From Endocalyx cinctus (Eukaryota > Ascomycota > Sordariomycetes > Amphisphaeriales > Apiosporaceae): a stretch of 64,000 bases of DNA. The position numbers and the translations under genes are program-made. Under the pieces are notes generated by a model. It made no database searches and had not been told where the DNA came from. It saw only the letters and a list, made by a program, of their open reading frames with translations. The stretch spans positions 2,267,345-2,331,344 of the forward strand of contig BCKC01000008.1 in NCBI GenBank assembly GCA_001600455.1, written 5' to 3'. Shown here piece by piece: positions 11,118 to 21,483 of the stretch (position 1 is the stretch's first letter; each line of letters begins with the position of its first letter).

Positions 11118-14100
11118 GCTGGTTAAATTGATACGATTGAGGAAATATGGAGGGAAAAGCAACTTGATATCGACTTTCGAATACCCATGGCATACTTTAT
11201 TTGCTCTGTATAACTCTCTCTCTCTCGAAAAAAAAAATAGGATTTAGCTATCAGGGGAGGCATTCGAATTGTTGTCACCATTTTTTTTTAGCCGCGCGAA
11301 TTTCACTTCACTTCATTTGTCATGGATTATCCCCTGTTGATGACGATTTATATACGTATTGCCGATTTGAAAAGCGCGCATAAAGAGGAGCTGTTACGTG
11401 ACATAGGGGACGAATGGAAGTTTGCATAAGGGTGGTCCCCTATATCGGCATGTGAGATAGTGGCAAAATAACTGTGACTTGAGAGGCTCCGCTGTACTAC
11501 CTCTTCTTGAAAATAATAATTAGTTGATTCATGTATCGATTGAGGACAATTACTTCCGCCACTATAGAATACTGTCATATTGTGGGAGTATGGCGCCCTC
11601 AGTGTTACCGTTACAATACCAGTCGTCATGATGTGCTACAAGGCGTTGACTGAGGTACATCAAAATGTTATAATCGATGCCTGTGTATAATTCAAAACAG
11701 CCTCATCAACTAGAAAGACAACGTTCTCTAGTTTTATATCCTTCTCTAGCACCTTAAGGGACGGCCCTGTATCCCCCCCTCTTTGCAGCTGACGTTCCTG
11801 ACCCACCCCAGTAGCTGTTACCTTGGATAAATTGAGTATTGGAATCGAAAAGAACTCTCTAGATCGGGCGTGCTGAGTAACTGACGAAATATCTGAGTTC
11901 CCTGGAATAATTTATTCCTTCCGTGAAGTAGGAGGAAAAGAAGTCATTAAAAGTGCCGTGTTATTATAGTGCCTAGTGTTCTGCTCCTGCCTGCTTAGGA
12001 GCTAACTACCTATGCTTGGCCTTTAGTTTCTCCCCTCCCGCCCCCTTTTTTGAAGCATGCTATATAAAAAAGAACATATCTTCCGTTGGTGATTGTTGGG
12101 CGTATATTTAGCTAGAGAGAGGCCTTCCCATGTTTATCGTTTGTAGGAAGCCTGTTTTCTCGAATAACTAATCATTCTTTCCTTCTTTTTTATGCCGATG
12201 GCCTAAGATGATACGGAAGAAGGTATCGCGTTTGAACTTCAAAATTCTTCAAATCCAAATGAAAAACTTGGTAGTCTGCTTTCACAACAACAAACCAATC
12301 ATCATGCTTTAGGAACTACCAACACACAATACTGGCAAGATCGTTTGATTATCATTTTAAATAGAATCAAATAATTTTAACCAATAGAGCAATAAATAGA
12401 TAGATATAGTTAGAGGCAAGAAAATCATAAATTCGGGATTATTCCTAATTTACTACTCAACATCTCTTGAAACTATGTTGCTCTGCCTTGCCTATTTCAA
12501 CTCCAATCTCTCCCTCCACTTGTACTTCTCGATATTTTCCACTATCTTTCAGTTTTAAGTTGTTTTTGTGATTCTGAGTTTGTTGCTCAAATATATTATG
12601 TTAATGGAAACTCGAGTAACTGGGACTATATGCCAGGCACATCATTACTCCTAAAGGAGCAAAAAAAAAAAAAAAAAAAAAAAGCAGTGAAGCTCGTCTT
12701 AATAATACTGAAGGCCTTCTTGGAATTTCAGCTTTCAGTGGAGAGATACATCCAGAAGCTCCCATTCAAAGTAACTTGTAACTACTAATGTTCTTCTATA
12801 AAAAGGATTAGTTATTGCCTGTTTTATGCGATTGAAGGGCTCATTTCGCCTTTAAACTACTTGGAAGTACCTCGAAGTAGTAGTTGTTACCAAGGGACTT
12901 ACTGTAAAGATATAAATATCCCTTCTTTCCTTTCACTTGTTCTTTTCTTCTTTCCTTGTCAGTACATCAATCTCTTTTCCCCGGCCCCTGGGGTTTTGCT
13001 ACTGGTGTTTTGCCCATACTGCACTATTTTAATGGCAGCTCTAATAAAATAATAATTGGCAATTCTTACTTCTTCACCTTCTATACCTCAGCTTTTCTAA
13101 TCCTCTTCACCTTTTGATCTTTAAAAATCTAGTTAGTTATATCGATCTACGAATAATTAAATTCGATTTATGATTTGTTCTATAATACAAGATTCACTTC
13201 TACTCTTCTGATCATCGAAGACTTATTCTTTTCACTCATTGTTGACCTCTAATTAATCATCGGGCATTAACTCTGGGAATAGATCAAAACTTACTTTTTA
13301 GATTAGTTTCCCATCCTATTTAAGAGGAGAATCCTGTAAGTATAACGATTCTTCATTCTCTACACCTTTTATGCACCCTCAATCGGTTCTTCCGTCCACC
13401 ACTTCTCCGCTGTTGTCCTTCCTATCCACTAACAACACATTCAAAAAATAGCAGTTAAAGAGCGCATATTTACAGTATCCAGGGAGATAAATTTGCCGAG
13501 GACATAGAGATAAATAGTCAACAGTCACTATCTTAAAGCTACCCAGCAATCGCAACCCAGGCCGAGACGACCGATTTGACGCCCTTCAAAACCTCTGCTC
13601 TGAGTAATCCAATGACAATGCACTGCCATTTAAATTCTTCGCTAAGTCGATTGTCCGAGCTCTACGAGCAGTGAGAGTTTCTCCAAAATGAACCTATAGC
13701 CCCCAAGGCTTTAATTATTATTATTATTATTCTTAATCCGTTCGCCTATTTACTTATAAAATATAATTATAAATTACATAAAGACACGATCCTCCAACTA
13801 TGCTTTCGTGAGTAAAACCTATGCAACTACAATTTACGCAGCGGCTGCGGGATGAAGACCTCACGCATCCAAATATATCATCAGCGCCTGTTCTCTCTTA
13901 CTCCACTGGGTTACACCACCCAGAGGGTGCCAAAAAAGGCGCAAAAAAAGGTAAATAAAAGAGCGTTGATCGCTGCACTCGTAGTCGCACCGCGAACGCC
14001 GAGGCTTTCATTATTTCTTAATGTACTAATTAGATTTAACAGATAAAGCCATCGGGGAGGGGTGGGAAAAGTTCAAGGAAATAGACGGACGAGAATTGTG

Positions 14101-15744
14101 GAATGACAAGGCGAAACTTCCAATTATCCGATATGCACCCACTCTTCTACGCGATACAGGTTAAAAAACGAATCCGTTATTGCCTGTTTGGTTATAACGG
14201 TTTATATAGCCTCCAATCCTCTCATATCACTAAAGCACGAATATACATGTGCGAGGAAGCAGAAGTTATTTGGGTCTAATAACGGAGAGTCTGGGACTGC
14301 GAGTCTAATGGTCGCTCTAAGAACCTAACGCTTCGCTCGGTCCCAGACATTCCAGCTGCCGGAAAACCAGTTCTAAGAGAGTGCTGTAGTCCCTCTTTCT
14401 GCTTAGGCTTCCATGATCGACACTAAACAGTACTCGCGACCCCGAGTGGGCCATCTTCCCCAGGATGTACTGCCTGCTTGGCCCAAGAACAATCTTCCCA
14501 TCATAGCTATGGCTCCAGATGCCACGATCAGCATACATCAGCAGGCAGTTTAATCTGAGCGGGCCCTCCACTCCTGGTTGCCCAAAGGGTAATTAAAACC
14601 GCTCTTGATTATTCGGCAAGCCGGATACAGACCTACCTGGAACATGCTTTGGCTTGCGAAGATTGCCTAAAGCCCGGTGCCTCCAGCACTTTGCCCCCAT
14701 AGGGCAGTTTCTCCAAGATATTACCAGGGATGTCTCCTCCGCACATCGGCGCCGGGAGACAGTCGGAACTTTCAAGACTTTTTGATCAATTCCGAAAATG
14801 ATACTCGTATGACCTCTTGGAGAGCCACTCGATTCTATCCGAGAGGGGTTTTCTGTTAGAGATCTGGGTCATGTCGAGGCGGATGATTGGTCTGGCTTTA
14901 TGGATCTATATAAGAGCCCGTAATTATCTGGATATTTAAGGCAGCAATAAGTATTTATTGGGGATAGAATCGGAGCCGAAGTTATTACACGCGCCAGCTC
15001 ATTAAATATATTGGAATAAACAAAGGAAGAGGAACTGAATGCCGCACAATGGAATATTTATACAGGAGGCAAGCTGATAAATTATCAACAACCCTCACCA
15101 TACATCTGAAATTTGTATTTATCTGAGAGGTATTATAAATAAGCTCAGCTAATATATCTGTTCTATTAGCAAAGATCTCAGTAAGCTTTCAAGGTGATTC
15201 TAAAAAAAAAAATTACTAGAAATTCGAAGAAGCTTGGTACTTTTTAACAGTCTTTTCATTGCATAAAACCTCCTGAATATAGGACTCCCCAATCTAGATG
15301 CTTTATGATGGTGTGTTCAAAATTAGCGACATTATTTAATATTGTCAGCGTCTTTAGGAAGGTCATTGATAATGCAGAATCACTGCCTTGATCACTGATA
15401 AGTATAGAGGCTCGTGAGTATTATAATATTCCGTCAAATTCCAGCCTCCGCATTCATGATAACTATAGTATCAGAGTCACCTAATAGGCTATAGATAAGC
15501 CTGACTATGAGTAATGGAATAGCATTGACTATTAAGGATGAATAATTTGCCCTTGCTAAAGTTTGAGTCAGTAATTAATCGATCTATTTCGAGTCATCCT
15601 AAGTAGAGTACCCTCAGTATACATAACCAAGGCAAAGTAGTAGAAAGTTACTGTCATTTCAAAGTTACAAACTTGCTACACCTTTGTTAACAACATTCAA
15701 ATAGTGGCTACTGAGGTGGAGAACTAGCATTTCGAGATTCAGGT
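11118..15744. other. 4.6-kb AT-rich gene-poor stretch downstream of SLA2
   Basis: I find no supportable gene on either strand. ORFs are short and lack family motifs. It holds a 23-A tract (12661-12683), several T/C-rich tracts near 12180-13440 that resemble leaders or intron remnants, and a lysine-coding A-rich run near 13931-13960 (examined and rejected as an alpha-box). Given its place beside SLA2 it may be MAT flank or a decayed idiomorph. Confidence 0.5.
12661..12683 (+). repeat. Poly(A) tract, 23 bp
   Basis: An uninterrupted run of 23 adenines in the SLA2-downstream spacer. It could be a retroposed poly(A) tail or simple slippage; no adjoining element is visible. Confidence 0.7.
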
Positions 15745-16713
15745 TCAGGGCTTCTTCTCAACGAGATCCTTGACTACATTCACATAAGAGCCCGCTCTGA
15801 TATCATCTAATATACCCATCTCGCTCGACTGCCAGCCCAGTTCCTTCCTCGCCTTTGCACTCGACGCGCGGTTATTCAAAGTCAAAAACCCGCTCATAAA
15901 TGGCCCATCCTTCTGCATCTCTTCCATCGTGCGACTTTTCAGAGGTAATTTCAAAACCTCAGCCATAACCTCGGTGAGCTGCTTAATAGTCACGTTGGTC
16001 TCGGACGTCGCGTTGAACACATCTCCCAGCTTCGATTTCTCAGCCGCGAGGAGGTAAAGCCTCGCAGCATCGTCGACATGGACGGTAGAAATCCAATTCG
16101 TGCCGTAGCCGGGGTAGACCACCTCGCCCATCTCGACGAACCGGGACATAAAAAGCCTCACGCCGCTCGCGCCGCGTCCGTATACCCAGGGAGCGAGGCG
16201 TACGCACGCCACGTCGACCCCTCGCGTCTTCGCGAGGCTCATGGCGTACGCCTCGCACTCGTGGCGGCGGGTAAGGGGGTTCGGGTTAATGGGCGCCTCT
16301 TCGGTCGTCTCGCCGCCGGCGGGGTCAGGTTGGACGAGAGCCGAGCCGGACGTGACGAGGAGCTTCTTCTTCTTCTTCTTTTCCTCGCCAGCTTCCTGAA
16401 ACCCGTCCGCGACGGCGTCGACGACGGCCCCGTCTACCTTGATCACTTCCGAGAAGTCGGTGCCGGGTGCCCAGTAGATGGCTAGGTGGATGACCAGGTC
16501 GGCGGCGGCGGCTTCGCGGCGGATTACGTCGGTGGATGTGAGGTCGCCGCGGACCGGGTGGGCGCCTAGCGCGGTGAGTTTCTCGTCGCTGTCGGGGCTG
16601 CGCGAGAGCCCGTATATCTGTACGGAGGAGTTGGTGGATTTGGCAAAGAAGATGATGCGCGAACCGACGTAGCCGCTTCCGCCAGTTATGAAGATACGTT
16701 GTGGTGATGCCAT
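15745..16713 (-). CDS. NAD(P)-dependent epimerase/dehydratase-like protein (extended SDR)
   Basis: A single-exon, 322-residue frame starting at ATG 16713. The N-terminus has the extended-SDR nucleotide loop ITGGSGYVGSRI (TGxxGxxG, residues 9-20). A conserved RGDLTS follows near 55-60, then DLVIHLA near 72-78, the strand LLVTSGSALV near 117-126, and ISTVHVDDAARLYLLA near 208-223, where the HVDDAA motif is typical of the family. The catalytic YxxxK is not conventional: the expected region reads HECEAYAMSLAKTRG, giving Y-x5-K. Classical SDR chemistry is therefore doubtful, as in the related atypical subgroup. A lysine-rich insert (EEKKKKKKLL) precedes the Ser strand. The substrate is unknown. 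The gene is GC-rich compared with the surrounding spacer and lies between SLA2 and the HMG-box gene. Confidence 0.8.
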   Translation of the reverse strand: MASPQRIFITGGSGYVGSRIIFFAKSTNSSVQIYGLSRSPDSDEKLTALGAHPVRGDLTSTDVIRREAAAADLVIHLAIYWAPGTDFSEVIKVDGAVVDAVADGFQEAGEEKKKKKKLLVTSGSALVQPDPAGGETTEEAPINPNPLTRRHECEAYAMSLAKTRGVDVACVRLAPWVYGRGASGVRLFMSRFVEMGEVVYPGYGTNWISTVHVDDAARLYLLAAEKSKLGDVFNATSETNVTIKQLTEVMAEVLKLPLKSRTMEEMQKDGPFMSGFLTLNNRASSAKARKELGWQSSEMGILDDIRAGSYVNVVKDLVEKKP

Positions 16714-18324
16714 GGTGCTAATCGATTAATGAATGTGAAGTTGAAATGTTTTCTAGTGTATAATTATGACTTACACTAAGTTAAAACTAACTTGAAAAGA
16801 TACATAGTGAGAAACAGACACAGTTATGTATGCGACTATGCTATTCTAGAATGGGAGGGTCACTCTCGCCAGAACATGATAAACGCTACCGTAGGATGGA
16901 TATACGTCTAAATTCCGTATCATCTCGGGTCTCTGTATTTTAAGTCCGTTATGATCATCTTAAGCAAAGACTCCCAGAAGATATTGAAGTGGCACAGCAA
17001 TCTTGAAGAAGAGAAATCCTACATCTTCAAGAGATGCGTGGGATATTCTCCTCGTTTGATAAGCAGGGCTGAAGTGGAGACAACCCCGGAAATATCGGAG
17101 ACAGTTTTATATCCGCACGGCATGTTACATCCGGTCCGAAGAAAGGATGAACACATTTAAGATCACTTACCCTTCCAGGCCATTCCTGAAAATCCCCTGA
17201 GCAGCCCCCGAGTAAAGTGGTGAAGGGTCCGGGGTAGCTGGGTAGGTGAGGAGAGAAGATATGTTAATATCTGGCTAGGCATCACTGTACATGGGTCGAT
17301 GACGTCAAGATACAGAGTAAATATACTCTATATGTATATATATAATTAGGTAGTATCAGAGAAGCTATAAAAAGTAATACTTCACGCAATTGACTTAATA
17401 GTACGCCTTAATAGTACAAATAAATATGAGTTTAAGCTTTCCGTCGTAAATGACCAAGTGCAATTTGTTTGCTTTGCTATCTATGACATTCCAACTTTTT
17501 ATCTACATACCCAATTTTTATTTTATTTTATTTTTTACGTTAATATCGTTTTTGAACGCTGTTAAAATAAGAGGCAAATGGAAGAAACCTGGAAAGTACG
17601 GAAGTGCGAAAGTATCGGTGATTGTGATTTCGGACCCACTTTGTAGTTAAAATCTTTCCCGGCCCGGGCCCGAACGAAATTTGAAAATTGCCCCACCTCT
17701 CCGATCACTCTCCTCAAGATGTGGAAGTTCCTTATCAGTTATCGAAATTATCGATAAACTTTGTAATGTACTTAGCAATGAATATACCAAATTGCTAATT
17801 GCTCTAATTGCTTAAATGAAGCATTTGGAACGGCATTCCCTAGCTTGTAAATCAGAATTAGCATTCGAGTAATGAATGCTACTGGTAGAATTAATTGATT
17901 AATTACTACAACAGTAGTGGTTAGCGTGTATCCCGTATCTCATCGAAAAAAAAAGAGTTAATAGATCCATGGTAAATAGTATTGCCTGGCAGGCTAACAA
18001 CTCTTGATCAACATGGCGAGATTGACTAGTAATGGATCATAGGAGGTAATATGTAGAACGTAGTGAATACGAATACTTATATATTTGAGACCCTATCCTA
18101 CCAATTTCAGTTCTCTCTCTCTTTTTATTTTCGTTTTGATTTCTTTACACTTCAATAACTAAACCACGTCAAACATCTTTCACTCACCTCTTGCAAGTGA
18201 TTGAGCATCTTTGCACTTTGTACATTGACCAACCAAAATTAGGAAAGCTTCTTGTCCTTTCGACCTTCTTACTTTTCTCTTTTCTACGCTTTCTTCGCAA
18301 CGAACCACTTGCATTTCGCACACG
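16714..18324. other. Intergenic spacer, SDR to orphan gene
   Basis: About 1.6 kb of AT-rich sequence between two divergently oriented genes. The ORFs at 16951-17160 and 17450-17650 lack motifs and have poor composition. The last 250 bases before 18325 are pyrimidine-rich (CTCTCTCTCTTTTT near 18112-18128), typical of a fungal promoter and leader. No RNA gene is seen. Confidence 0.5.
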
Positions 18325-19202
18325 ATGGATCCCAAGATTTCTCCAGCTCGCTCGCTTCCTGGCGACAACAGCGATTCGACTCACAACGGATTGCATAAGA
18401 CCACGTCATTTCCTAACATCAAAATTCGAGACCATGATCAATCCGAGCTCCCGATTCATCGCAATTCATCCTCCTACGTGTCACCTCGTGTCCGCGAAGC
18501 TTCTACAGATACGGCCTCGACTCATTTTACCTATTTGGAGGCTAACAATGAGCTTCCCATTCCTGGGCGGTTGGAAATGGCACCCAGCTACGGCCCTCCC
18601 GAAGATTACTGGGGTAAGAACGGTCCCATTCGTGCCATCAAAACCCGGTGGGAAGCTCTTCGCAAACAGCTCTACAACGAGGAGATCCGAATGCTGCGAA
18701 TTGACGAGTCGATTTACTGGGAATGGACCGTGGAAGAGAAAAAATATATCCAGGAGCAGGCCATGTGAGTAACTTGATATAATGGCTAATTAATTATACC
18801 TATACTTTACCATGAAGAGAAATACCTTCCGAGCCTTTTTCTTTCTTTTAGAATACATACTAATTATCGCAATATAGACCCATGCTTGGTGACGACACTG
18901 TTTACGGGCAGGAGCTCGCCTTTCCGGACAAGATAATTCTCGGCGATCGCGAGTGGCTTTCAGGCATTCCTTTCTTCACTTTCTTTGGATCATACTTGGA
19001 CATGCCTGATTTTCGGCGAGATAGCCCGGACATGACCTACTACTACTACCAGCAGCAGCAGCAGATGAGTGGTGCAGCTTCTTACCCCGGTGGGGAAATT
19101 GTCCAATCTCGAGCTCGGAAGAGCGTCGTGAAGGTCGAGCAGAACGACCACAAGCCCAAGAAGGCGCCGAAGTCTTTCATCCTTTCCAATTGCTCCGACT
19201 AG
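18325..19202 (+). CDS. Orphan two-exon protein, 254 aa, in the presumed MAT region
   Basis: Exon 1 18325-18764, intron 18765-18877 (113 bp, GTGAGT...TAATTATCGCAATATAG) and exon 2 18878-19202 form one continuous frame of 254 residues. The N-terminal ~80 residues are Ser/Pro-rich and probably disordered. A charged helical stretch follows (residues about 106-147, around TRWEALRKQLYNEEIRMLRI and WEWTVEEKKYIQEQ). A hydrophobic patch WLSGIPFFTFFG lies in exon 2, then tandem Tyr and Gln runs (YYYYQQQQQ), then a basic tail (KVEQNDHKPKKAPKSF). I do not recognise the family. It has neither an alpha-box nor an HMG box. It sits 1.4 kb upstream of the HMG-box relic in the same orientation, so a MAT-locus accessory gene is possible but only inferred from position. 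Confidence 0.6.
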
Positions 19203-19729
19203 TAGGGGATCAAGAAGGAAGAGGGAAAGATAAACCGAGCCGATGTTTGTAAGTATTAAAACAAGCGTGATGACATGCTGTTTTCCAACATTCAAACATC
19301 ATTAATTACATCTCAGGGGCTTTAGCTATCATGGGGACTACGGTGCATGTCTGGGGCTACCTGGAGGGTAGCCCCAGCGTAATACCTCTATATAAGGAGG
19401 GCTCCTGCCTTGAATAGATAGAGTATAAGTCAAGAATCAATGTTATAGCTATTCGACTCTCAAAATACACACATGTTCCACTGCTAAGCTCCGTCTACGA
19501 AACTGCGCTGTCCTATAATACTCCAACGTACACCCTTATCCCCTTACAGTTTATGTGTATAAATGTTAGAATATCAGACGCTTTCACGGGTAAAACAATA
19601 AAAAAGGATACATGTCGTTCAGATCAAACTAGGGGATCTTGTTTTTTTTTTTTTTTCACTAATTGCATTGTGGAGATGGGTAAGCAACTTCAGTCATTGA
19701 CAGGATTTAGACCGACCTTAGAAGGCAAC

Positions 19730-19733
<4 letters not shown>

Positions 19734-19815
<82 letters not shown>
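19734..19815 (+). repeat. Poly(A) tract, 82 bp
   Basis: An unbroken run of 82 adenines, the longest homopolymer in the window. It may be a retrotransposon tail, slippage or an assembly feature. No LINE/SINE body is recognisable upstream. Confidence 0.85.
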
Positions 19816-19817
<2 letters not shown>

Positions 19818-19987
19818 TGAATAAATCAATAATCTCCATCGGCACAAGTCCATAATTAATAATTAATGGTCAATTGCGCAATTGAGGGTATTTGATATTA
19901 TCTCTTTCATGGTATATAATGAGGGGGGACTGAGAAGGATTCATCATAAGTAGTTTATACATCAATTATTTCCTTCACCATTTATTT

Positions 19988-19988
<1 letters not shown>

Positions 19989-20028
<40 letters not shown>
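19989..20028. repeat. (CT)20 microsatellite
   Basis: Twenty perfect CT dinucleotides in the spacer upstream of the HMG-box gene. It is polymorphism-prone and could act as a pyrimidine-tract promoter element. Confidence 0.9.
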
Positions 20029-20033
<5 letters not shown>

Positions 20034-20259
20034 TACCTATATTTCTGCAGGATATCATTATTATTATTAGACGCCTTTTAGTGTTCTAGTTTGTCACTAA
20101 GTATAGCAGTATATTCTCTTATTGCCCCTTGGTACCTCTCCTCATACTACACTATAATCAGCAAATTACCACTATTGTAATATTATAACAATCATTTGCT
20201 ACCTTACTCATTACCTAATTAAGTATATAATGGAGTAATTACCTTGTAACTTACTTCTG

Positions 20260-20294
<35 letters not shown>
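20260..20294. repeat. T20 followed by A15 (inverted homopolymers)
   Basis: Twenty T directly followed by fifteen A form a perfect potential hairpin or cruciform arm with no loop. It is in non-coding sequence. Confidence 0.8.
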
Positions 20295-20510
20295 TTCTAG
20301 ACCTGATTATTTACTTTTAAAGAACCTAGCCCTTCTTCCTCCCAGGTTTTTTCATCCTTCTTTCTCTCTCACCAAACCTCAGAATAATTATCAACTTTAC
20401 TCAGTTTCCTTCATCATCAACCAGACATTACAATTAATCTATTCAAATATCCATTTCTTCATTTATTTATCACATCAGAACTTCTTCTCGTCAATCAATT
20501 TTAAAATCAC

Positions 20511-20511
<1 letters not shown>

Positions 20512-20544
<33 letters not shown>
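20512..20544 (+). repeat. Poly(A) tract, 33 bp
   Basis: An unbroken run of 33 adenines, 73 bp upstream of the HMG-box gene's first ATG, probably within its leader or core promoter. Confidence 0.8.
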
Positions 20545-20547
<3 letters not shown>

Positions 20548-20617
20548 ACGTTTCCACGCACTTACTTGGCCAACATTCACCATCTCCCGAGAACGAGTGC
20601 CCTAAACCTGGAGCGAG

Positions 20618-21483
20618 ATGATTTCAAAAATGGTCATCAAGGACTATTGGCACAAGTTGAAGAACAGGTTGAATAGTCAGCAGTCCACAGTCTTGAAAAT
20701 ACCTGCTGTGGTTTTCCAAGACTGGACGGACGGCCAGAGGTTATATATACTAAAGCCAAGTAAGTTTTATCCACTTGCAATCATTCTTTATATGATTGCT
20801 TAGCGCATTTATACTTTTAACGATAATTAATTAATAATTTGTCAATCTAGGGAGAGGCTTGACGTCCCCGCCTCCTTTGGTCTCTTCAACCGCGTCTTTG
20901 GATACGTCGTCTACTTAGGACCAACATCAGCACTAAACTCGACTCCTGGCCTAAGTTTGCATAATATAGGCTCAGGTGCTCCTCTACCGTGCTTCGGAAG
21001 AGGCAGAGACCCTCAGATTCCCCAGATCCCTGCTTGGGATCAAACCGCCAGAGAGGATCGGAGTATCCGGGGCGACAAATGCGAGGGCGGCAGCGATGCC
21101 GTTGGCAAGCTCGATGGGGAGGCTGATGCTACCGACAAAGCGACCTTGGGACAACTGGCTTCTGTTTCGGGAAGACCATGCCGAGAGATCAAGAGGGAAC
21201 TCCTCAAGTCGATAATAATACAGGAGATTTGTAGGTTCAAGAACTGTTCTTACTATCACTTTACGACTCTTCCCCCCCCTTTTTTTTTTTTTTTCAGTTC
21301 GTGTTACCTTCTATTATGCTAACGATTTTACTCTTAATATTTGTAGTCAAAAGGGCCAGCGTGGAATGGGCCAGAATCGAGGACACGCCAGAACGAGCGG
21401 AGTGGGACGAGAAGCCAAATGCGAAGAAGGAAGCCTACGATCAGGCGTGGAGAGGCTATTATCTGGCTGCCAGAATGTCATAA
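20618..21483 (+). pseudogene. MAT1-2-1: MAT1-2-1-like HMG-box mating-type gene with interrupted frame
   Basis: The first exon (20618-20759, donor GTAAGT) encodes a basic helical N-terminus with WHKLKNRL, KIPAVVFQDW and YILKP, laid out like MAT1-2-1. After an intron ending at 20850 one frame carries VLLYRASEEAETLRFPRSLL and the start of an HMG box, KRPWDNWLLFREDH (21138-21179). The box continues one frame over (21182-21230) as REIKRELLKSIIIQEI, then an intron (21231-21346, GTAGGT...TTTGTAG), then KRASVEWARIEDTP...GYYLAAR to TAA at 21483. The box intron falls after the first base of the codon that is Ser in MAT1-2-1 proteins; here it is TTC (Phe). So one net base is missing near 21180, and there are stops in the first frame at 20916, 20934, 20952 and 20967. 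MAT HMG proteins are DNA-binding transcription factors that set mating identity. MAT1-1-3 is the alternative. SLA2 linkage supports a MAT gene. Confidence 0.6.

Larger units (their letters stand above)
19203..20617. other. Spacer dense in simple repeats
   Basis: No gene is seen. The interval holds an 82-A tract, a (CT)20 array, a T20/A15 inverted pair and a 33-A tract ahead of the HMG-box gene. It includes the promoter region of that gene. Confidence 0.6.

Noticed and set aside
13852..14046. Lys-rich frame with PKKAQKKVNKR, at first sight like the start of a MAT1-1-1 alpha-box
   Set aside because: The hallmark FMxFRxYY and following W-x-x-D-P-F segments are absent in every frame nearby.
16078..16485. 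Plus-strand frame opposite the SDR gene
   Set aside because: Antisense shadow of a GC-rich coding region; no motif.
20957..21322. Alternative 121-aa frame over the HMG relic
   Set aside because: Its N-terminal part is low-complexity Gly/Asp-rich and matches no domain. Only its end (REIKRELLKS...) contributes to the HMG box.
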